Assembly: GCA_036365145.1 (NCBI GenBank)
Contig: JAEOAD010001365.1
Coordinates: 2,811,001 to 2,875,000, forward strand
Source of the DNA: Orientallactaga sibirica
Taxonomy: Eukaryota > Chordata > Mammalia > Rodentia > Dipodidae
Reading direction: 5' to 3'
Length of the DNA stretch: 64,000 nt
The position numbers and the translations under genes were made by a program. Below are positions 1 to 10,675 of this stretch, one piece after another. The notes under the pieces are model-generated. The model saw only the letters and a list, made by a program, of their open reading frames with translations. It searched no databases and was not told the DNA's origin. Each line of letters opens with the position of its first letter. Within the stretch, counting starts at the first letter, position 1.

Positions 1-110
1 TCCTGGCCTAGTATGAGACCCTGCCTCAAAAAAAATAATAATTTTTTAAAATATTTTTTCTATTTTTTAGTTATTTATTTTTCAAGCAGAGATAGAATGG
101 GCACATCAAG
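1..110. repeat. SINE fragments at window edge
   Basis: Bases 1-45 are the 3' end of a plus-strand B1-like SINE (gagaccctgcctc followed by A-rich tail). Bases 66-110 look like a short minus-strand B2-like tail (cagagatagaatgggcacatc). Nothing else is recognised before 139. Confidence 0.5.
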
Positions 111-299
111 ACCCCCCAAAAAAAACTTTTTTTAAAAAGAGATTGTTCAGCAGGTTAAAAGTGCTTGCTTGCAATGCCTGATGACCCAGGTCGATTCACC
201 AGTACCCACATAAAACATAAAGCCAGATCCACAAAGTGGCCCATGCATCCAGGGGGTCATTTGCAGTAGCAGGAGGCCCTGGTCTGCCATATTCTCTCC

Positions 300-677
300 T
301 GTTGTGGTCCCCCAGGGCCAGCCCAGGAGGGACGGCAGGGTCTCTGCCGAGTCGGGGTGAGAGGCGCACAGTCACGACACAGACTCCGGGAGCTGGGTGG
401 AAGCAGGCAGAGGGCGAGCTGCTGCAAACTCCTTTATTCAGGGAATTGTAGGGGGTTTAAAGGTTTGGGTGGCCAATCCTTGTATGGGGTGGTCCCCTTC
501 TTGTGACCAATGACAGCCAGTCTCCGGGCAAATCATCTCACAGCAGGTTTCTCGCGAGCATGGGACTATAGCTGTTGTCATGCCAGGCCTGTGCAGGACA
601 CCATGTCCACAGAAGCCACTTCCTGGTTTCTTTTAGCATGAGGTCTGGCTAGGGCCAGGCCTGCATTGTGCCATACA
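300..677 (-). mobile_element. ERVK/IAP-like LTR, minus strand
   Basis: Read on the minus strand it starts TGTATGGCAC and ends CCACAACA, so it has TG...CA ends. A minus-strand AATAAA (plus TTTATT near 432) is followed by a GC-rich U5-like segment. Just outside its 5' end (678-700) is a purine run, AAAAACAAAAAGGAGG on the minus strand, that looks like a polypurine tract. That would make it the 3' LTR of a provirus. The family call is by resemblance only. Confidence 0.6.
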
Positions 678-918
678 TATCCTCCTTTTTGTTTTTATTA
701 TTGGCAACCCTGGGAGGCATGGTTCTTTGCCAAGCCATTGTTGACCCCAGGCCCCAAGGGATCATCAAATGCGACAGTGCCTGTCTTAGGCTGCCCCATC
801 TCCTGGGGTCTTACCCGTCATTGACTGCCCGCCATCTTGGTGAGAAAACCCAAGGGATGTGTCCTGGTTTATTTTAGCATGCAGTCTGGCTAGGGCCAGA
901 CCTGCATTGTGCCATACA
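678..918 (-). mobile_element. Proviral internal remnant plus truncated second LTR start
   Basis: Bases 862-918 repeat, with a few differences, the U3 start seen at about 621-677 (both end gccataca on the plus strand). Bases 678-861 between them resemble the 3' end of a proviral interior. The simplest reading is 5' LTR stub, deletion of nearly the whole provirus, then internal 3' end and full 3' LTR. An LTR-internal duplication is the alternative. CT-rich target sequence flanks both ends. Confidence 0.5.
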
Positions 919-1039
919 CTCTCTCTCCTTCCCTCCTTCTTTTTCTCCTTTCCTTCTTCCCTCCCACTCTCTCTCTCTCTCTCTCTGTATGTGTGTGTAC
1001 ACATGCCTCATTCTGTTTTAAATAAATAAATAAAAACTT

Positions 1040-1713
1040 TTTTTTTGTTTTGGTTTTTCGAGGTAGGTTCTCACTCTAGCTCAGACTGACCTGGAATTCA
1101 CTCTGTAGTTTCAGGGTGGCCTTGAACTCACGGCATCCTCCTACCTCTGTCTTCCAAATGCTGGGATTAAAGGTGTGTGCCACCATGGCCGTCTTGAAAA
1201 CATTTTAAAAAAAGATTTTAACACTAATAGTGACTTAACAGATTGTAACAGTGCTTAGCACGTGCCCAAAGCCCCAGAGAGAGGTGGATCTACCTCCTGT
1301 GTCTCATCAACACACAGAAAAATCAAACAACCAAAAATAACAAGTGGAGCTGGAGAGATGGCTCAGCAGTTAAGGTGATAATCTGCCAAGCCTAATGGAC
1401 GTGGTTTGATTCCCCAGGACCCACGTAGAGCCAGATGCACAGTGGCACATACATCTGGAGTTCATTTGTAGCAGCTGGAGGCCCCAATACACCCATTTTC
1501 TCTCTAACTCTTGCTACTTGCAAATATATATATATTTTTTTTTAATTATTTTTTTTATTTTTTTTTTTTTGGTTTTTCGAGGTAGGGTTTCACTGCAGCT
1601 CAGGCTAACTTGGAATTCACTGTGAAGTCTCAGGGTGGCCTGTAACTCATGGTCATCCTCCTACCTCTGCTGCCCTACGGCTAGGATTAAAGGCGTGGAC
1701 TACCACACTGGCA
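1040..1713. repeat. SINE cluster: B1(-), B2-like(+), B1(-)
   Basis: Members are B1-like minus 1040-1195, B2-like plus 1347-1530 (tail merges with an AT run), and B1-like minus 1553-1713. Bases 1196-1346 hold no recognised feature. Confidence 0.75.
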
Positions 1714-1870
1714 GAAATAAATATTAAAAACAACAAAAATAAAAATAAAAACAAACACGAGGGCTTTGAAGGTATCTAGTCCAGTTTAAAGATAGTTAGA
1801 ACTTCAGGGCCAGTGAGTTCACAGGGGAGGACTTCATGTTAAGGAGGGTGGCTCAAGAGAAGCCACTGGG

Positions 1871-2102
1871 GGCTGGAGAGATGGCTTAGCCATTTAGTGC
1901 TTGCCTGTGAAGCCTACGGACCCGGGTTCAAGGCTCAATTGCACAGCACCCACGTAAGCCAGATGCACAAAGTGGTGCATGCATCTGAAGTTCCTTTGCA
2001 GTGGCTGGAGGCCCTGGCACACCTATTCTCTCTCTATCTGCCTCTTTCTCTCTCTGTCTGTTGCTCTTAAATAAATAAATGAACAAACAAAAAATTTTTA
2101 AA
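1871..2102 (+). repeat. B2-like SINE with perfect 15-bp target duplication
   Basis: A full-length copy from the ggctggagag head to a CT-rich and AAATAAATAAAT tail. It is flanked by identical 15-mers agagaagccactggg at 1856-1870 and 2103-2117. The intact duplication indicates a relatively young L1-mediated insertion. Confidence 0.9.
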
Positions 2103-2209
2103 AGAGAAGCCACTGGGCAACTGACAGACAGAGCCTGTGGTGGAAGTAGGCCAGGCAGGGGTTGGCGCTACCTTAGACACTTACTAGTTATAAGATTTTC
2201 TTTCTGGGC

Positions 2210-2424
2210 TGGAGAGATAGCTTAGTAGTTAAGGCACATGCCTGCGAAGCCTAAGGACCCTAGTTCTATTCTCCAGGTCCCACGTAAGCCAGATGTACAA
2301 GGGGGTGCATGCGTCTGGAGTTGGTTTGCAGTGGCTAGAGGCCCTGGAGCACCCATTCTCACGCTCCCTCTCTCTTCCTCTCTCTGTCTCTAATAAATAA
2401 ATAAATAAAATCTTTTTTAAAAAA
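2210..2424 (+). repeat. B2-like SINE
   Basis: Full-length copy with A box (gatagcttagtagttaagg), imperfect B box and an aataaataaataaa tail. Confidence 0.8.
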
Positions 2425-2445
2425 GACTTTCTTTATTTCTTTCTC

Positions 2446-2481
<36 letters not shown>

Positions 2482-2483
2482 TA
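2425..2483. repeat. (TTTC)n microsatellite
   Basis: Tandem ctttctttcttt run directly after the B2-like tail and before a minus-strand B1. Confidence 0.9.
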
Positions 2484-3033
2484 TTTTGGTTTTTCAAAGT
2501 AGGGTCTCAATCTAGCTCAGGCTGACCTGAAACTCACTATGTAGCCTCAGGGTGGCCTTGAACTCATGGAGCAACTCCTACCTCTGCTTCCCGAGTGCTG
2601 GGATTAAAAGCATGCACCACCATGCCCAGTTTTTTTGTTTTTTTTTTAAGTTTTACAAGGTAGGGGCTCCATGTAGCCCAGGCAGACCTGGAATTCAGAT
2701 GGAGTCTCAGGATGACCTCAAACTGACAGCGATCCTAGAGTGCTGGGATCAAAGCATGCACCACCACGTGCAGGTAGTTTTAAGACTTTTGAACTAACTT
2801 TGAGTTTCCTGGAAAACTCTATCATATAAAGGGGCTAGGGAGATTACTCAATGGTTATGGCACTTGCGTGCAAAGGCTGCAGGTCTGGGTTTGATTCCCA
2901 AGTACCCATTTAATGCCACATGCACAAAGTGGACCATGCATCTGGAGTTCATATCCAGCAGCTACAGGAACTGGGGCACCCATTTGTTCTCTCTCTCTCT
3001 CTCTCTCTCTGCTTGCAAATAAATAAATAAAAA
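2483..3033. repeat. SINE cluster: two B1(-) and one B2-like(+)
   Basis: B1-like minus 2483-2631, an older B1-like minus 2632-2773, and B2-like plus 2829-3033 ending in a CT run and aaataaataaataaa. An AT-rich spacer follows to about 3080. Confidence 0.75.
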
Positions 3034-3301
3034 TATTAATAATGACATATAATAATGATAATAAAAATAAATCTAATAACGTATCATCCAGATTATCCTG
3101 AAGGTCAGTCACAGCCTGTTGTGAGCAGGTGACAAGGGTCCTCACTCTGGAAGTTGATTAGGGATCCCTTCACCTCTTTCCTGAGTCAAGTCTTCCTTTG
3201 GTTTTGTCCTTTGGTCTTCTCATGTCACCTGACCTTAGCTAAGCACTAAGGGGTCAAGGGCTGAGCCAGCTCTTTGTTGACCAGGATCTTGTGCTCTTGC
3301 C

Positions 3302-3302
<1 letters not shown>

Positions 3303-3347
<45 letters not shown>
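3303..3347. repeat. (CA)n microsatellite upstream of the secretoglobin gene
   Basis: About 22 uninterrupted CA units, roughly 100 bp upstream of the TATA-like box. Length polymorphism is likely. Confidence 0.95.
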
Positions 3348-3348
<1 letters not shown>

Positions 3349-3448
3349 CTCCTCCCCTAACAGCTTTAGACAGTTCCAAGCAATGGGAGGAGCCCTGATG
3401 GGCCTGCATCCCAGGCCCCTCCCTTCCCACTGTGAGGCCCAGGACGAC

Positions 3449-3457
3449 CATAAAAGG
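3449..3457 (+). promoter_or_regulatory. TATA-like box of the secretoglobin gene
   Basis: CATAAAAGG lies 37-45 bp before the ATG at 3494. This fits secretoglobin genes, which have very short 5' UTRs. The transcription start would be near 3475-3485. Confidence 0.7.
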
Positions 3458-3493
3458 GGCCCAGCATGGGTAGGAGCACCTGCCACCTTCACC

Positions 3494-3554
3494 ATGAAGC
3501 TGGCTAGTGCCTTCGTGCTGCTCCAAGCTGTCTTGCTCCTGACTTCAGGAGGAA
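3494..3554 (+). CDS. SCGB1B-like: SCGB1B-like exon 1 (signal peptide)
   Basis: Starts at ATG in caccATGaag and encodes the hydrophobic signal peptide. It ends at donor GTGGGT (3555) in phase 1. Confidence 0.88.
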
Positions 3555-4850
3555 GTGGGTGATGGAACTTGGGTGTCGGGATGTGCATCTCCAGGGGTTG
3601 CAGTGCCAGCAGCTGATGGGGATGGGCATGGGATATGTTCTCATGCGTGTCTTTCAAGGGAAGGTCTTTGTCTTTCAGATTGTGACATTTGCCCGGCTGT
3701 GAGAGAGGATGTTAGTAAGTTCTTGAATGGATCCATTGATGAATATGTTAGCTACGTGCAGAGATACAAAGACGACCCTGCTGTATTGGCCAATGCTGTC
3801 ACGCTAAAGACGTGTGTGGACAGCAATCTGACAGAGGAGGATAAGGCGCTCGTGAGCAGTGGTCTGGTGAGTCTTGCTGTGGGTCTGGCCTCAGAGCCTG
3901 CCTGGGGTTCTGCTCCTCCCTGCACAGTGGGGGAGGGCTCGCTCATGCTCCTGCCCACCGCAGCACTTTCCTGGCATCTAGACAGAAAACTAAACGTCAT
4001 GAATGAGGAGGTCCGGAGGACGGGCATGGACAGTTGGGGAAGGACCAGGAATGGACCCTGGGGCAGCCTGTGAGCACTCAGGCTGGTTCTAGCTGTCCAG
4101 CTCTGCTGGGCCAGCCTAGACCTCCAGGACCCCTGTTCCCATGGCACCACCTAGCCTCTGCCAGACCCTCAGCTCCAGCCTCCCTGACTGAGCCACTACG
4201 GCACAAGAGCCTGGATGTCCTTCAAACCATGGCATTGCACTGTTCCCTTCTGCAAGCCTGGATCTATTATCCTAACCATTCAGGTCTACTCTACCCCACT
4301 CAAAGTCATGGTGTGCATGTAGGGAGGAGGGGTTCTTGTTCCCTGGATCCCAGAGATCCACACATGCCGACAGAGGAGGCAACCTCCAAAATTCCCTCTT
4401 TAGACCTGACACCCAAGACTGAGTAACTTCTCCTGTTCCTTAAGATGGTGGAACAAGTGTCTGAGGGGCAGAAGTGGGAAGCTGACAAGGATTGATTCAT
4501 TCATTGCGTCCCACTGCCCACAGGCCCACCTGGGGCCAACAATAGGTCCTCCCCAGCCACCTCTGTCTGTTCTGTCTCCCATGTACCCACCGTGTCCACA
4601 GGGTGGTCCTCTCCCATTTAGCAGTGTTGGCAGGACCTTTGTGAGAGTATCTGGGCACACCGTGGGGTGGTCTGCTGGGGACTGGGTGGAATCCTGTGAT
4701 CCCTGCTCAAACCCAGAAGCAATTGCAAACTAGGCTGCAGGAAATGTCCCATGAGCCATCAGTGGGCTTCAGGTCTTCTGATCCTGGGTCCTCACCAACT
4801 TCCTGACCCTCTTTTTGCAGGAAAAAATATATACCAGCCCTTATTGCTAG
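3494..4850 (+). CDS. SCGB1B-like: Secretoglobin family 1B-like (ABP-alpha / Fel d 1 chain 1-like), whole gene
   Basis: A small secreted alpha-helical protein. Family members form disulfide-linked heterodimers with SCGB2B chains and are made in saliva, lacrimal and skin glands. Three exons, 3494-3554, 3679-3866 and 4821-4850, join in frame (61+188+30 nt) to give 92 codons plus stop. All introns have GT...AG ends. Residues 1 to about 20 are a signal peptide (MKLASAF, then a Leu-rich core). The mature part has the family motif ICPAV, a central CVD and the C-terminal IYTSPYC, matching the three conserved cysteines of the subfamily. Two N-glycosylation sequons (N37-G-S, N70-L-T) and one extra Cys (C22) are seen. 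TATA-like box, Kozak context and AATAAA are present, and there are no disruptions. The exact paralogue cannot be named, as rodent Abpa genes are many. The expected SCGB2B partner is not seen in the 3.4 kb upstream. Confidence 0.9.
3679..3866 (+). CDS. SCGB1B-like: SCGB1B-like exon 2 (helical core)
   Basis: Acceptor tctttcag ends at 3678 and donor GTGAGT begins at 3867. It encodes the four-helix core with the first two conserved cysteines, and ends in phase 0. Confidence 0.92.
4821..4850 (+). CDS. SCGB1B-like: SCGB1B-like exon 3 (last nine residues)
   Basis: A 30-nt coding piece after acceptor ctttttgcag reads EKIYTSPYC and stops with TAG. It is too short for ORF detection but matches the subfamily's tiny last coding exon and keeps the final cysteine. 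Confidence 0.88.
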   Translation, partial: EKIYTSPYC

Positions 4851-4950
4851 TGGATGCGTTTTTGCCAGGAGACCCAGGGAAACCACTCGCCTGATCACTG
4901 CATACACTGAGCTACCCACCCTGCCCCGGTGTCTCAAACATGATTCTAAC

Positions 4951-4956
4951 AATAAA
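4951..4956 (+). terminator. SCGB1B-like: Poly(A) signal of SCGB1B-like gene
   Basis: AATAAA about 100 nt after the stop codon; cleavage is expected near 4970-4980. Confidence 0.8.
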
Positions 4957-4984
4957 ATGCTTGCAAAGAACTGGGGAGTCCTGA

Positions 4985-5925
4985 TTCCTTGGACCAGAGA
5001 CTGGACACTGTGGTCAGGGGTATGACAGGGACCCCAGTGGGACGTCCAACTACCACTGCTGCATTGTAATGCTGTCATCTGTTGTTCCTCCACTGACTTC
5101 ATTGGGGGTGATGGGGAGACCACAGTCTGCACAGCCAGTGTCTGCTCAGTTCCAAGGACCAGGAGACACAGATCACATACATCCCCTCCCAGATTTTACC
5201 CCCTCACATACCTGGAAAGATGGCAGTGACCCTCTTCATCTTGTCCCTGAGGGAGCTCAGAGGCATGATGGCTGCCAAAGACCATGTAGGTTCTGGGCAG
5301 CAGAGTCTGCTTCTTCTGCCGACTGCCAGGAACACAGACTTGCTGTGCAGCCATGCCTGGACCATAATGCCTCTCTGGTCCTCTGAGTCCCACTTGCAGG
5401 TGGAAAGAATCTCCTATCTGCAGAGCGAGGCTTCAAGCACCTAATGAGAGCGGAAGTACAGGGCAGCCAGGGGCAAGGGCTGGACCTGGCTGGATCCAAG
5501 AAATCCACTCTCATGCCTCAGTTTATCCTGTGCCAACCACCCAGTGTGGGCTTATCTTGTTCCCCATTGGGTGTTCGTCTCTTCACACAGTGGGATCTGG
5601 GTCGTGGATTATCAGAGCTCCTCCTATAACTCTGCCCTATGCTCATGACTATATGTGTCCTTTCTCGGACCCTGTAGGCACCAGTCTCCTCGTGGTCTGT
5701 CCTCCTGCCATTGTTGTTCTTCCAGCTCCGTCACTGAGAGCTGTCCACTGAGAGACGGCTCCACAAGGGCTCCAGGAGGCCATGGCTGGTTCCTATGCTG
5801 TAGGGGCAGTGGGGTGGGGGAGGTTAGGATCAATAATTAGGTGGAAAAATGGGGCATTCACTCAACAGCAACAACATCACCAGGGAAACCAGGGGCCATG
5901 GCCAGAGAATGACCAGAAACAGGCT
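4985..5925. other. Unrecognised apparently unique DNA
   Basis: No repeat, exon or RNA gene is recognised between the secretoglobin poly(A) site and the left LTR. Short ORFs here have no recognisable protein features. Confidence 0.4.
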
Positions 5926-5929
5926 GCAT

Positions 5930-6316
5930 GGTGATATGCAAATGAGCTAAGCCTAAGGTGCCTATCAGCAGCCAGCTTGCCTGAGGAGAAAATGGGTATA
6001 AAAACTGCAGAAAAAGCTCAGAACGCTGTCACCCAACTCAGAGAGGCAGACTCCACGTCCCTCTGTGTGTTGGTACCTGCGTGAGAAGAAGCAGCCCTGG
6101 GACCCCTCGGCCACCTGCCTCTGCAAGGACACAGCAGGACCCTGAACCCAGATGCTGCCAAGTGACATCACAGGGGAGTTCTCAGGGGTTTAGGCTAGTT
6201 GAGAAGATAAGGGAGAAAGGGGCCTCGCTTAATTAGCATGTGTGAAGAGGGAATAAAGTGTGGCAACTGAATTAACGTAATCCACCTTGTGACTACTGGG
6301 TTTAGCTCTCTGGACA
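5930..6316 (+). mobile_element. Left LTR of an old endogenous retrovirus-like element
   Basis: Contains an octamer-like ATGCAAAT (5938-5945), a TATA box (gtataaaaac, 5996-6005) and AATAAA (6252-6257), in LTR order. It matches the segment 12997-13570 over most of its length with scattered differences, and both end in CA at 6316 and 13570. The 5' boundary is approximate. Elements at 6317-12996 lie between the two copies. Confidence 0.65.
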
Positions 6317-7430
6317 GGTGGTGTAGACTGCAGGATGAGGTAAATTGGAACCAAATTACATTCTCTTCATGGTGCAAATGGCTTTAAGTGAACCACTACC
6401 CCAGCAATAGGCAGTTCCCTAAAGGGGTTTCTTGTTGCCCCTCGTCCATGGTCCTCCAGTGACATGGGCGACAGTTAGTCCTGTGGTGGCACTGTAGTCA
6501 TAAACTCAGGCTCTGGAAATTGTGCAGAGACGGTGAGGGTCACTCAGAGGGAAGCAAAGAGCGTGACTGCCACCCAGGACGTGCACAGACACCACTCCGG
6601 CCGACGTGGATGCAGCGGGCCACCCTGCATGTGAGTCCGGACTCCTACAGGCCTGTAAAAATCACGGGCTTGGAAAGGTTAAGACGGGGTCGCTGGAGCA
6701 GGCCCACATCACTCAGGCACGAGCAACCACCACATGGGAAATTGGTTTGCAAATGGAATATTCAGATTGGCTGAAAGAAAATTGGAAACTCGCTGAGTGT
6801 AGTGCTGCACGCCTTTAGTCCCAGCACTTGGGAGGCAGAGGTAGGAGGATCACCATGAGTTAATGGCCATCCTGAGACTACACAGTGAATTCCAGGTCAG
6901 CCTGAGCTACAGTGAGACCCTACCTTGAAAAACCAAAAATAAAGGAAAAAAATAAAATAAAATTGGAAACTCTAACTTCAGAAATGTATAATGCAAATTC
7001 CTGTAGTTGGTATTTCAGGGAGAAGTATGTGAAATTCTTATTTAGCCTTGCCAAAAAAGTCACCACCTTAAGGAATGGTGGAAACGAACGTGTACAGAGA
7101 GGAAGGAGCTTAAGTCACAATCAGAATGGAGAAAAACAGAAAAAACAGTTCAAGAAAAATTACATAGGTATGAGAAAGGGACTAAGATAGAAATTCCGTT
7201 CTACAAGCCAGAAGTTGTAGAACCAATCATAGCTTGAGCTGACAAAAAGGAAATACCCGCCATTTTATGAAAAAGTATAAATGATGTTGAAGAAGACAGG
7301 ATGAAAGGGAAAAGACTGGCCAGACAAGTGTTTGAGAGATGTAAAATGACCCATTCTTGAAGCCACTGAAGAATGGGAAGGAACAAAGTCTCTGCGGCTA
7401 GCCTACCCATTTCATCTCAGAAAGAGGTGA
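6317..7430 (+). mobile_element. Interior of the LTR element, 5' part
   Basis: No gag or pol motif is recognised. Most of gag-pol is either deleted or decayed beyond reading. A B1-like SINE (6792-6958) interrupts it. Confidence 0.4.
6792..6958 (+). repeat. B1-like SINE with 14-bp target duplication
   Basis: Flanked by identical aaaattggaaactc at 6778-6791 and 6959-6972, inside the LTR element interior. Confidence 0.9.
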
Positions 7431-9935
7431 CACACCCCCTTAGAGCGCCCGAGGACTAGAAGTGGAGGTAGAAGAAATAGCGGAAAGCAGATTTACCAGA
7501 GCGGAATTACAAACATACAGGCAAGAGTCTGCTTAAGAGCAGAACAAGACGCCACCTATGTAACTGCATTTTGGGGAAAAGGTGGTGGCGCATTAACTCT
7601 GAGGGCAGATGAAATGCGTAGTCTGGCGGGCACAGTGGGAAATCCACATATTCAGGAAAGTCTTAGCAGCATCTTTGAGGAGCGCGCCGGGATCAGCATT
7701 CAGTGTTTGCTTGGGTGGCGTTTGCGTAGGCCTGTGCCTTCCCCAGTTTCGATTCTGCAGCCTTTGAGGCTGAGTGGACAGTGGAGGACTATGCAAGAAG
7801 CCATGGAGCTATGTCCCAAATTAGGGGTTTTATACAAGATTGATAATATGGGGATAGCTACCCCACAAGCTGCACCATTCACGCCAGGAATGAAGAAAAC
7901 AGTGATAAAAGGGGCTCCTCAGCACATAAGGATGACCCTGCCTACAGCCCTGGCTACATGCCAGACTATAGCCCCTGCTACTGAGTTCTTGAAACAAATG
8001 AGAGAGTTAGAAACTAATAAGGTGGTGACTGTAACTGCTAAGCCTAGGCAGGCAAGAGCCACCTTTATGGTCCAAGAATGCAATCTAATGGTGCAAGCGG
8101 TGCCCCAACCGTATAAATGTCCCTGTCATTATCAAGGATTCTGTAAGTGCAGGAGAGAAATAAACAGACCAGGCTCCTGGGGACGCAATGTTGCCCAGGG
8201 GTATTTCAAGAACAGATTGGGGTAAGATACTGACTTGGATACCCAACATTATAAATTCTCAATTATCCTTACTGACCCAATACCACAACCTTACACCACT
8301 TATGATGTTGATCCCCAGTTAAATTATAAATGCCTTGAATTTGATATCTTATGTATCGTGGCTCTGGCAGCCCCTGGATTATGTAAATCTACTAAAACCC
8401 AGGTGTACCCTGCAGCCCTATGTGTGCAGAGTCCAGAGATTTTACATTTTCCCATGAAATATGTGTGGATTGCGCATAATGTGATGACTATTTCCGAGGG
8501 CAATTCTTACTCTGTGTTTCCAAACACTATCACAGCTACTTTCATCAGCCCCAATCGGGTTTGTTTGACTGGGACAGCAGTTGATTGATTGGACGTTCAC
8601 AGTGACCCAAGCACACCTACGACGTTATGTCAACAAGACATATAATGCCACCTACATGTTTGTACACGATGGCAAATAACAGAATGGGTTATACTTTGCC
8701 AACCTGACTGTACCAGTATTTTGCGCAACAGAATCAAGAAAACCTGCGATGCTGTACAAGGTTGCCAACCTGCCCCCTCCCTTCATGAGACTCCATGTTC
8801 TTCTTTGACCCGCTCAGGCACGACCCACGGGTGGCATCGCGGATGCAGGTTTCCTCCAGCAGGCAGTTAAACTTTATGTGATACCATCCACATTACAGCA
8901 GAAAATCCATCTGCCCCTTACCCTGTACCTGTGGATGTGCATATGAACAATCGGATAATACATTATAAATTGTGCAGGAGTTGCAGTGGCATGAATTACA
9001 ACATGTCTGCAGTTGATACATCGTTCCCAGTCTGGATGTCACCCGGTGGCCTTTCCAAAGATTTGACCCATTGGGCAGACTACAAGTGACGTATCCATTA
9101 AACAAGCTGACTGGAAAACTCTGCGTTGGTGGAACTTGGCTGGAATGCTGTTTGGACCTCGACTCGTTTCCTTCACACATCACCATGACCTCCCATACTA
9201 TTTCCCTGTGATTTTGCCTCTACCTAGGGTGCGCTAGGGGAATCATGGATGTAGTGACCCATTCACCTTTCATCACCACTTCCTTCCTATCAGTGATGAG
9301 AGACACCAGGTGAGTTTGACTCGATATGGACTTTCCCAGTATCATTTAAAACTTGTGGCATTAAAGACCACAGTGACGTTCCTTGCAATCTACATAGAGG
9401 TGGATTCAACCAGTCACATAAATTCTTTACAGCCCATCACAAGCCAGCAATTTTGTGAGCAATGGACTTTCTAGATCCACCTAAAGTCACAGAGGCACCG
9501 ATGTTGGCATCTGACCTATTGACCCTGGTAAGACTTGTAGTTCAACCTCATATACAACTGATTATGGCGACTTTTAATTTGAAGGACTGGGTGCCACCTC
9601 AGGGGCTGTGCCTGGAACAGCCTCTTCCAGAATTTTCCTACTCTTCTACTAATAGATGGTCAGCAAGAAAGCCCCTGCAATTCTTGGCACTTGGTGCATT
9701 CCTAGCGGGCGCGGCTTTAGGTGCTACCATTGCATCAGCCATGATGGCACCCGTACAAGCTGACATCAAAGATATTAAACAGCTGACACAGGAGCAGGCA
9801 CATGCAATTACAGTGTTGTCAGATACGCTGCAGACTACACATGCTTCAGTCGTTCAAACGCAGAACAAAGTACAACTATTTCAGGAATCTATGAAGTCTT
9901 ATGTAAAGTCTAGTTGTGATTCCCTGGATGATTTA

Positions 9936-10116
9936 CTTATTTTTTATTTTATTTTATTTGTTTTTTTATTTTTTATTTTTTTGGTTTTTGAGGTAGGGTC
10001 TCGCCGTAGCCCAGGCTGACCTAGAATTCACTATGTAGTCTCACGGTGGCCTTGAACTGGCAATCCTCCTACCTCTGCCTCCCCAGTGCTGGGGTGAAAG
10101 GCCACTACGCCTGGCT
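9936..10116 (-). repeat. B1-like SINE inserted in the envelope-like pseudogene
   Basis: Flanked by cctggatgattta (9923-9935) and cctgggtgattta (10117-10129), a 13-bp target duplication with one change. Confidence 0.88.
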
Positions 10117-10607
10117 CCTGGGTGATTTATTGACCCTTGTAAAGGACGCCAGATCCATGCAACGACACATGCAATTTCAATTGCTTATTAATAAACTAGA
10201 AATGGAATTGAGCACTTTGTGTGCTACTGGCAGGGTGTCAAATCCCCGACATTCAAATCTATTCTGCACAGCCACAGAACTTCACATTATGAAAATTGTA
10301 TATATGTAATCAATTACCTACAGATCTTTCTGGACAGAGCAGTACCTGCATACCTGACTGTGCCATTACCGGAAGCTGGGCAACACGTTTGTCCAACCTA
10401 CAGGGTCAGACATCTGGGTGAACATTTCTAATGAACCCCAGTTTGCATCTTGAGGCTAATTCGTACCTAGCCACCAAACCTCTGCTTACCGACTCACAGA
10501 CTTCAGGGGTCTTGCTGACCACCTTTCATGACATCGTGAAGGATCTAGGTAACTTGGCGTTCTCCATTTGTGGAACTATGCCCTTTAACCTCACCACTTA
10601 CTTTTTC

Positions 10608-10675
10608 TTTTCTTTCTTTCTTTTTTTTTTTTCTTTTTGGTTTTGCGAGGTACGGTCTCACTCTGGTCCAGGCAA
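10608..10675 (-). repeat. 5'-truncated B1-like fragment inserted in the envelope-like pseudogene
   Basis: Only the A-tail side of a minus-strand B1 is present, flanked by perfect 15-bp copies accacttactttttc at 10593-10607 and 10676-10690. Confidence 0.85.

Larger units (their letters stand above)
139..1033 (+). repeat. B2-like SINE split by an LTR insertion (parts 139-299 and 919-1033)
   Basis: The left part runs from the tRNA-like promoter region to the start of the CT-rich tail; the right part continues with CT repeats and ends in aaataaataaataaa. The two halves flank the LTR remnant at 300-918, so the SINE was there first. Confidence 0.7.

Noticed and set aside
1871..1960. tRNA-like A and B boxes in many places
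   Set aside because: These belong to tRNA-derived SINEs (B2-like, ID-like); no cloverleaf-complete tRNA gene was found.
3235..3657. Minus-strand ORFs with a (CV)n run over the secretoglobin promoter
   Set aside because: Product of the CA microsatellite; antisense to the supported exons.
4985..5925. A second secretoglobin copy after the first
   Set aside because: No ICPAV-type exon or matching splice sites were found on either strand.
7614..8588. Envelope-like ORFs as a domesticated, functional host gene
   Set aside because: Stops and frameshifts break the frame repeatedly and SINEs interrupt the downstream part; no intact long frame remains.
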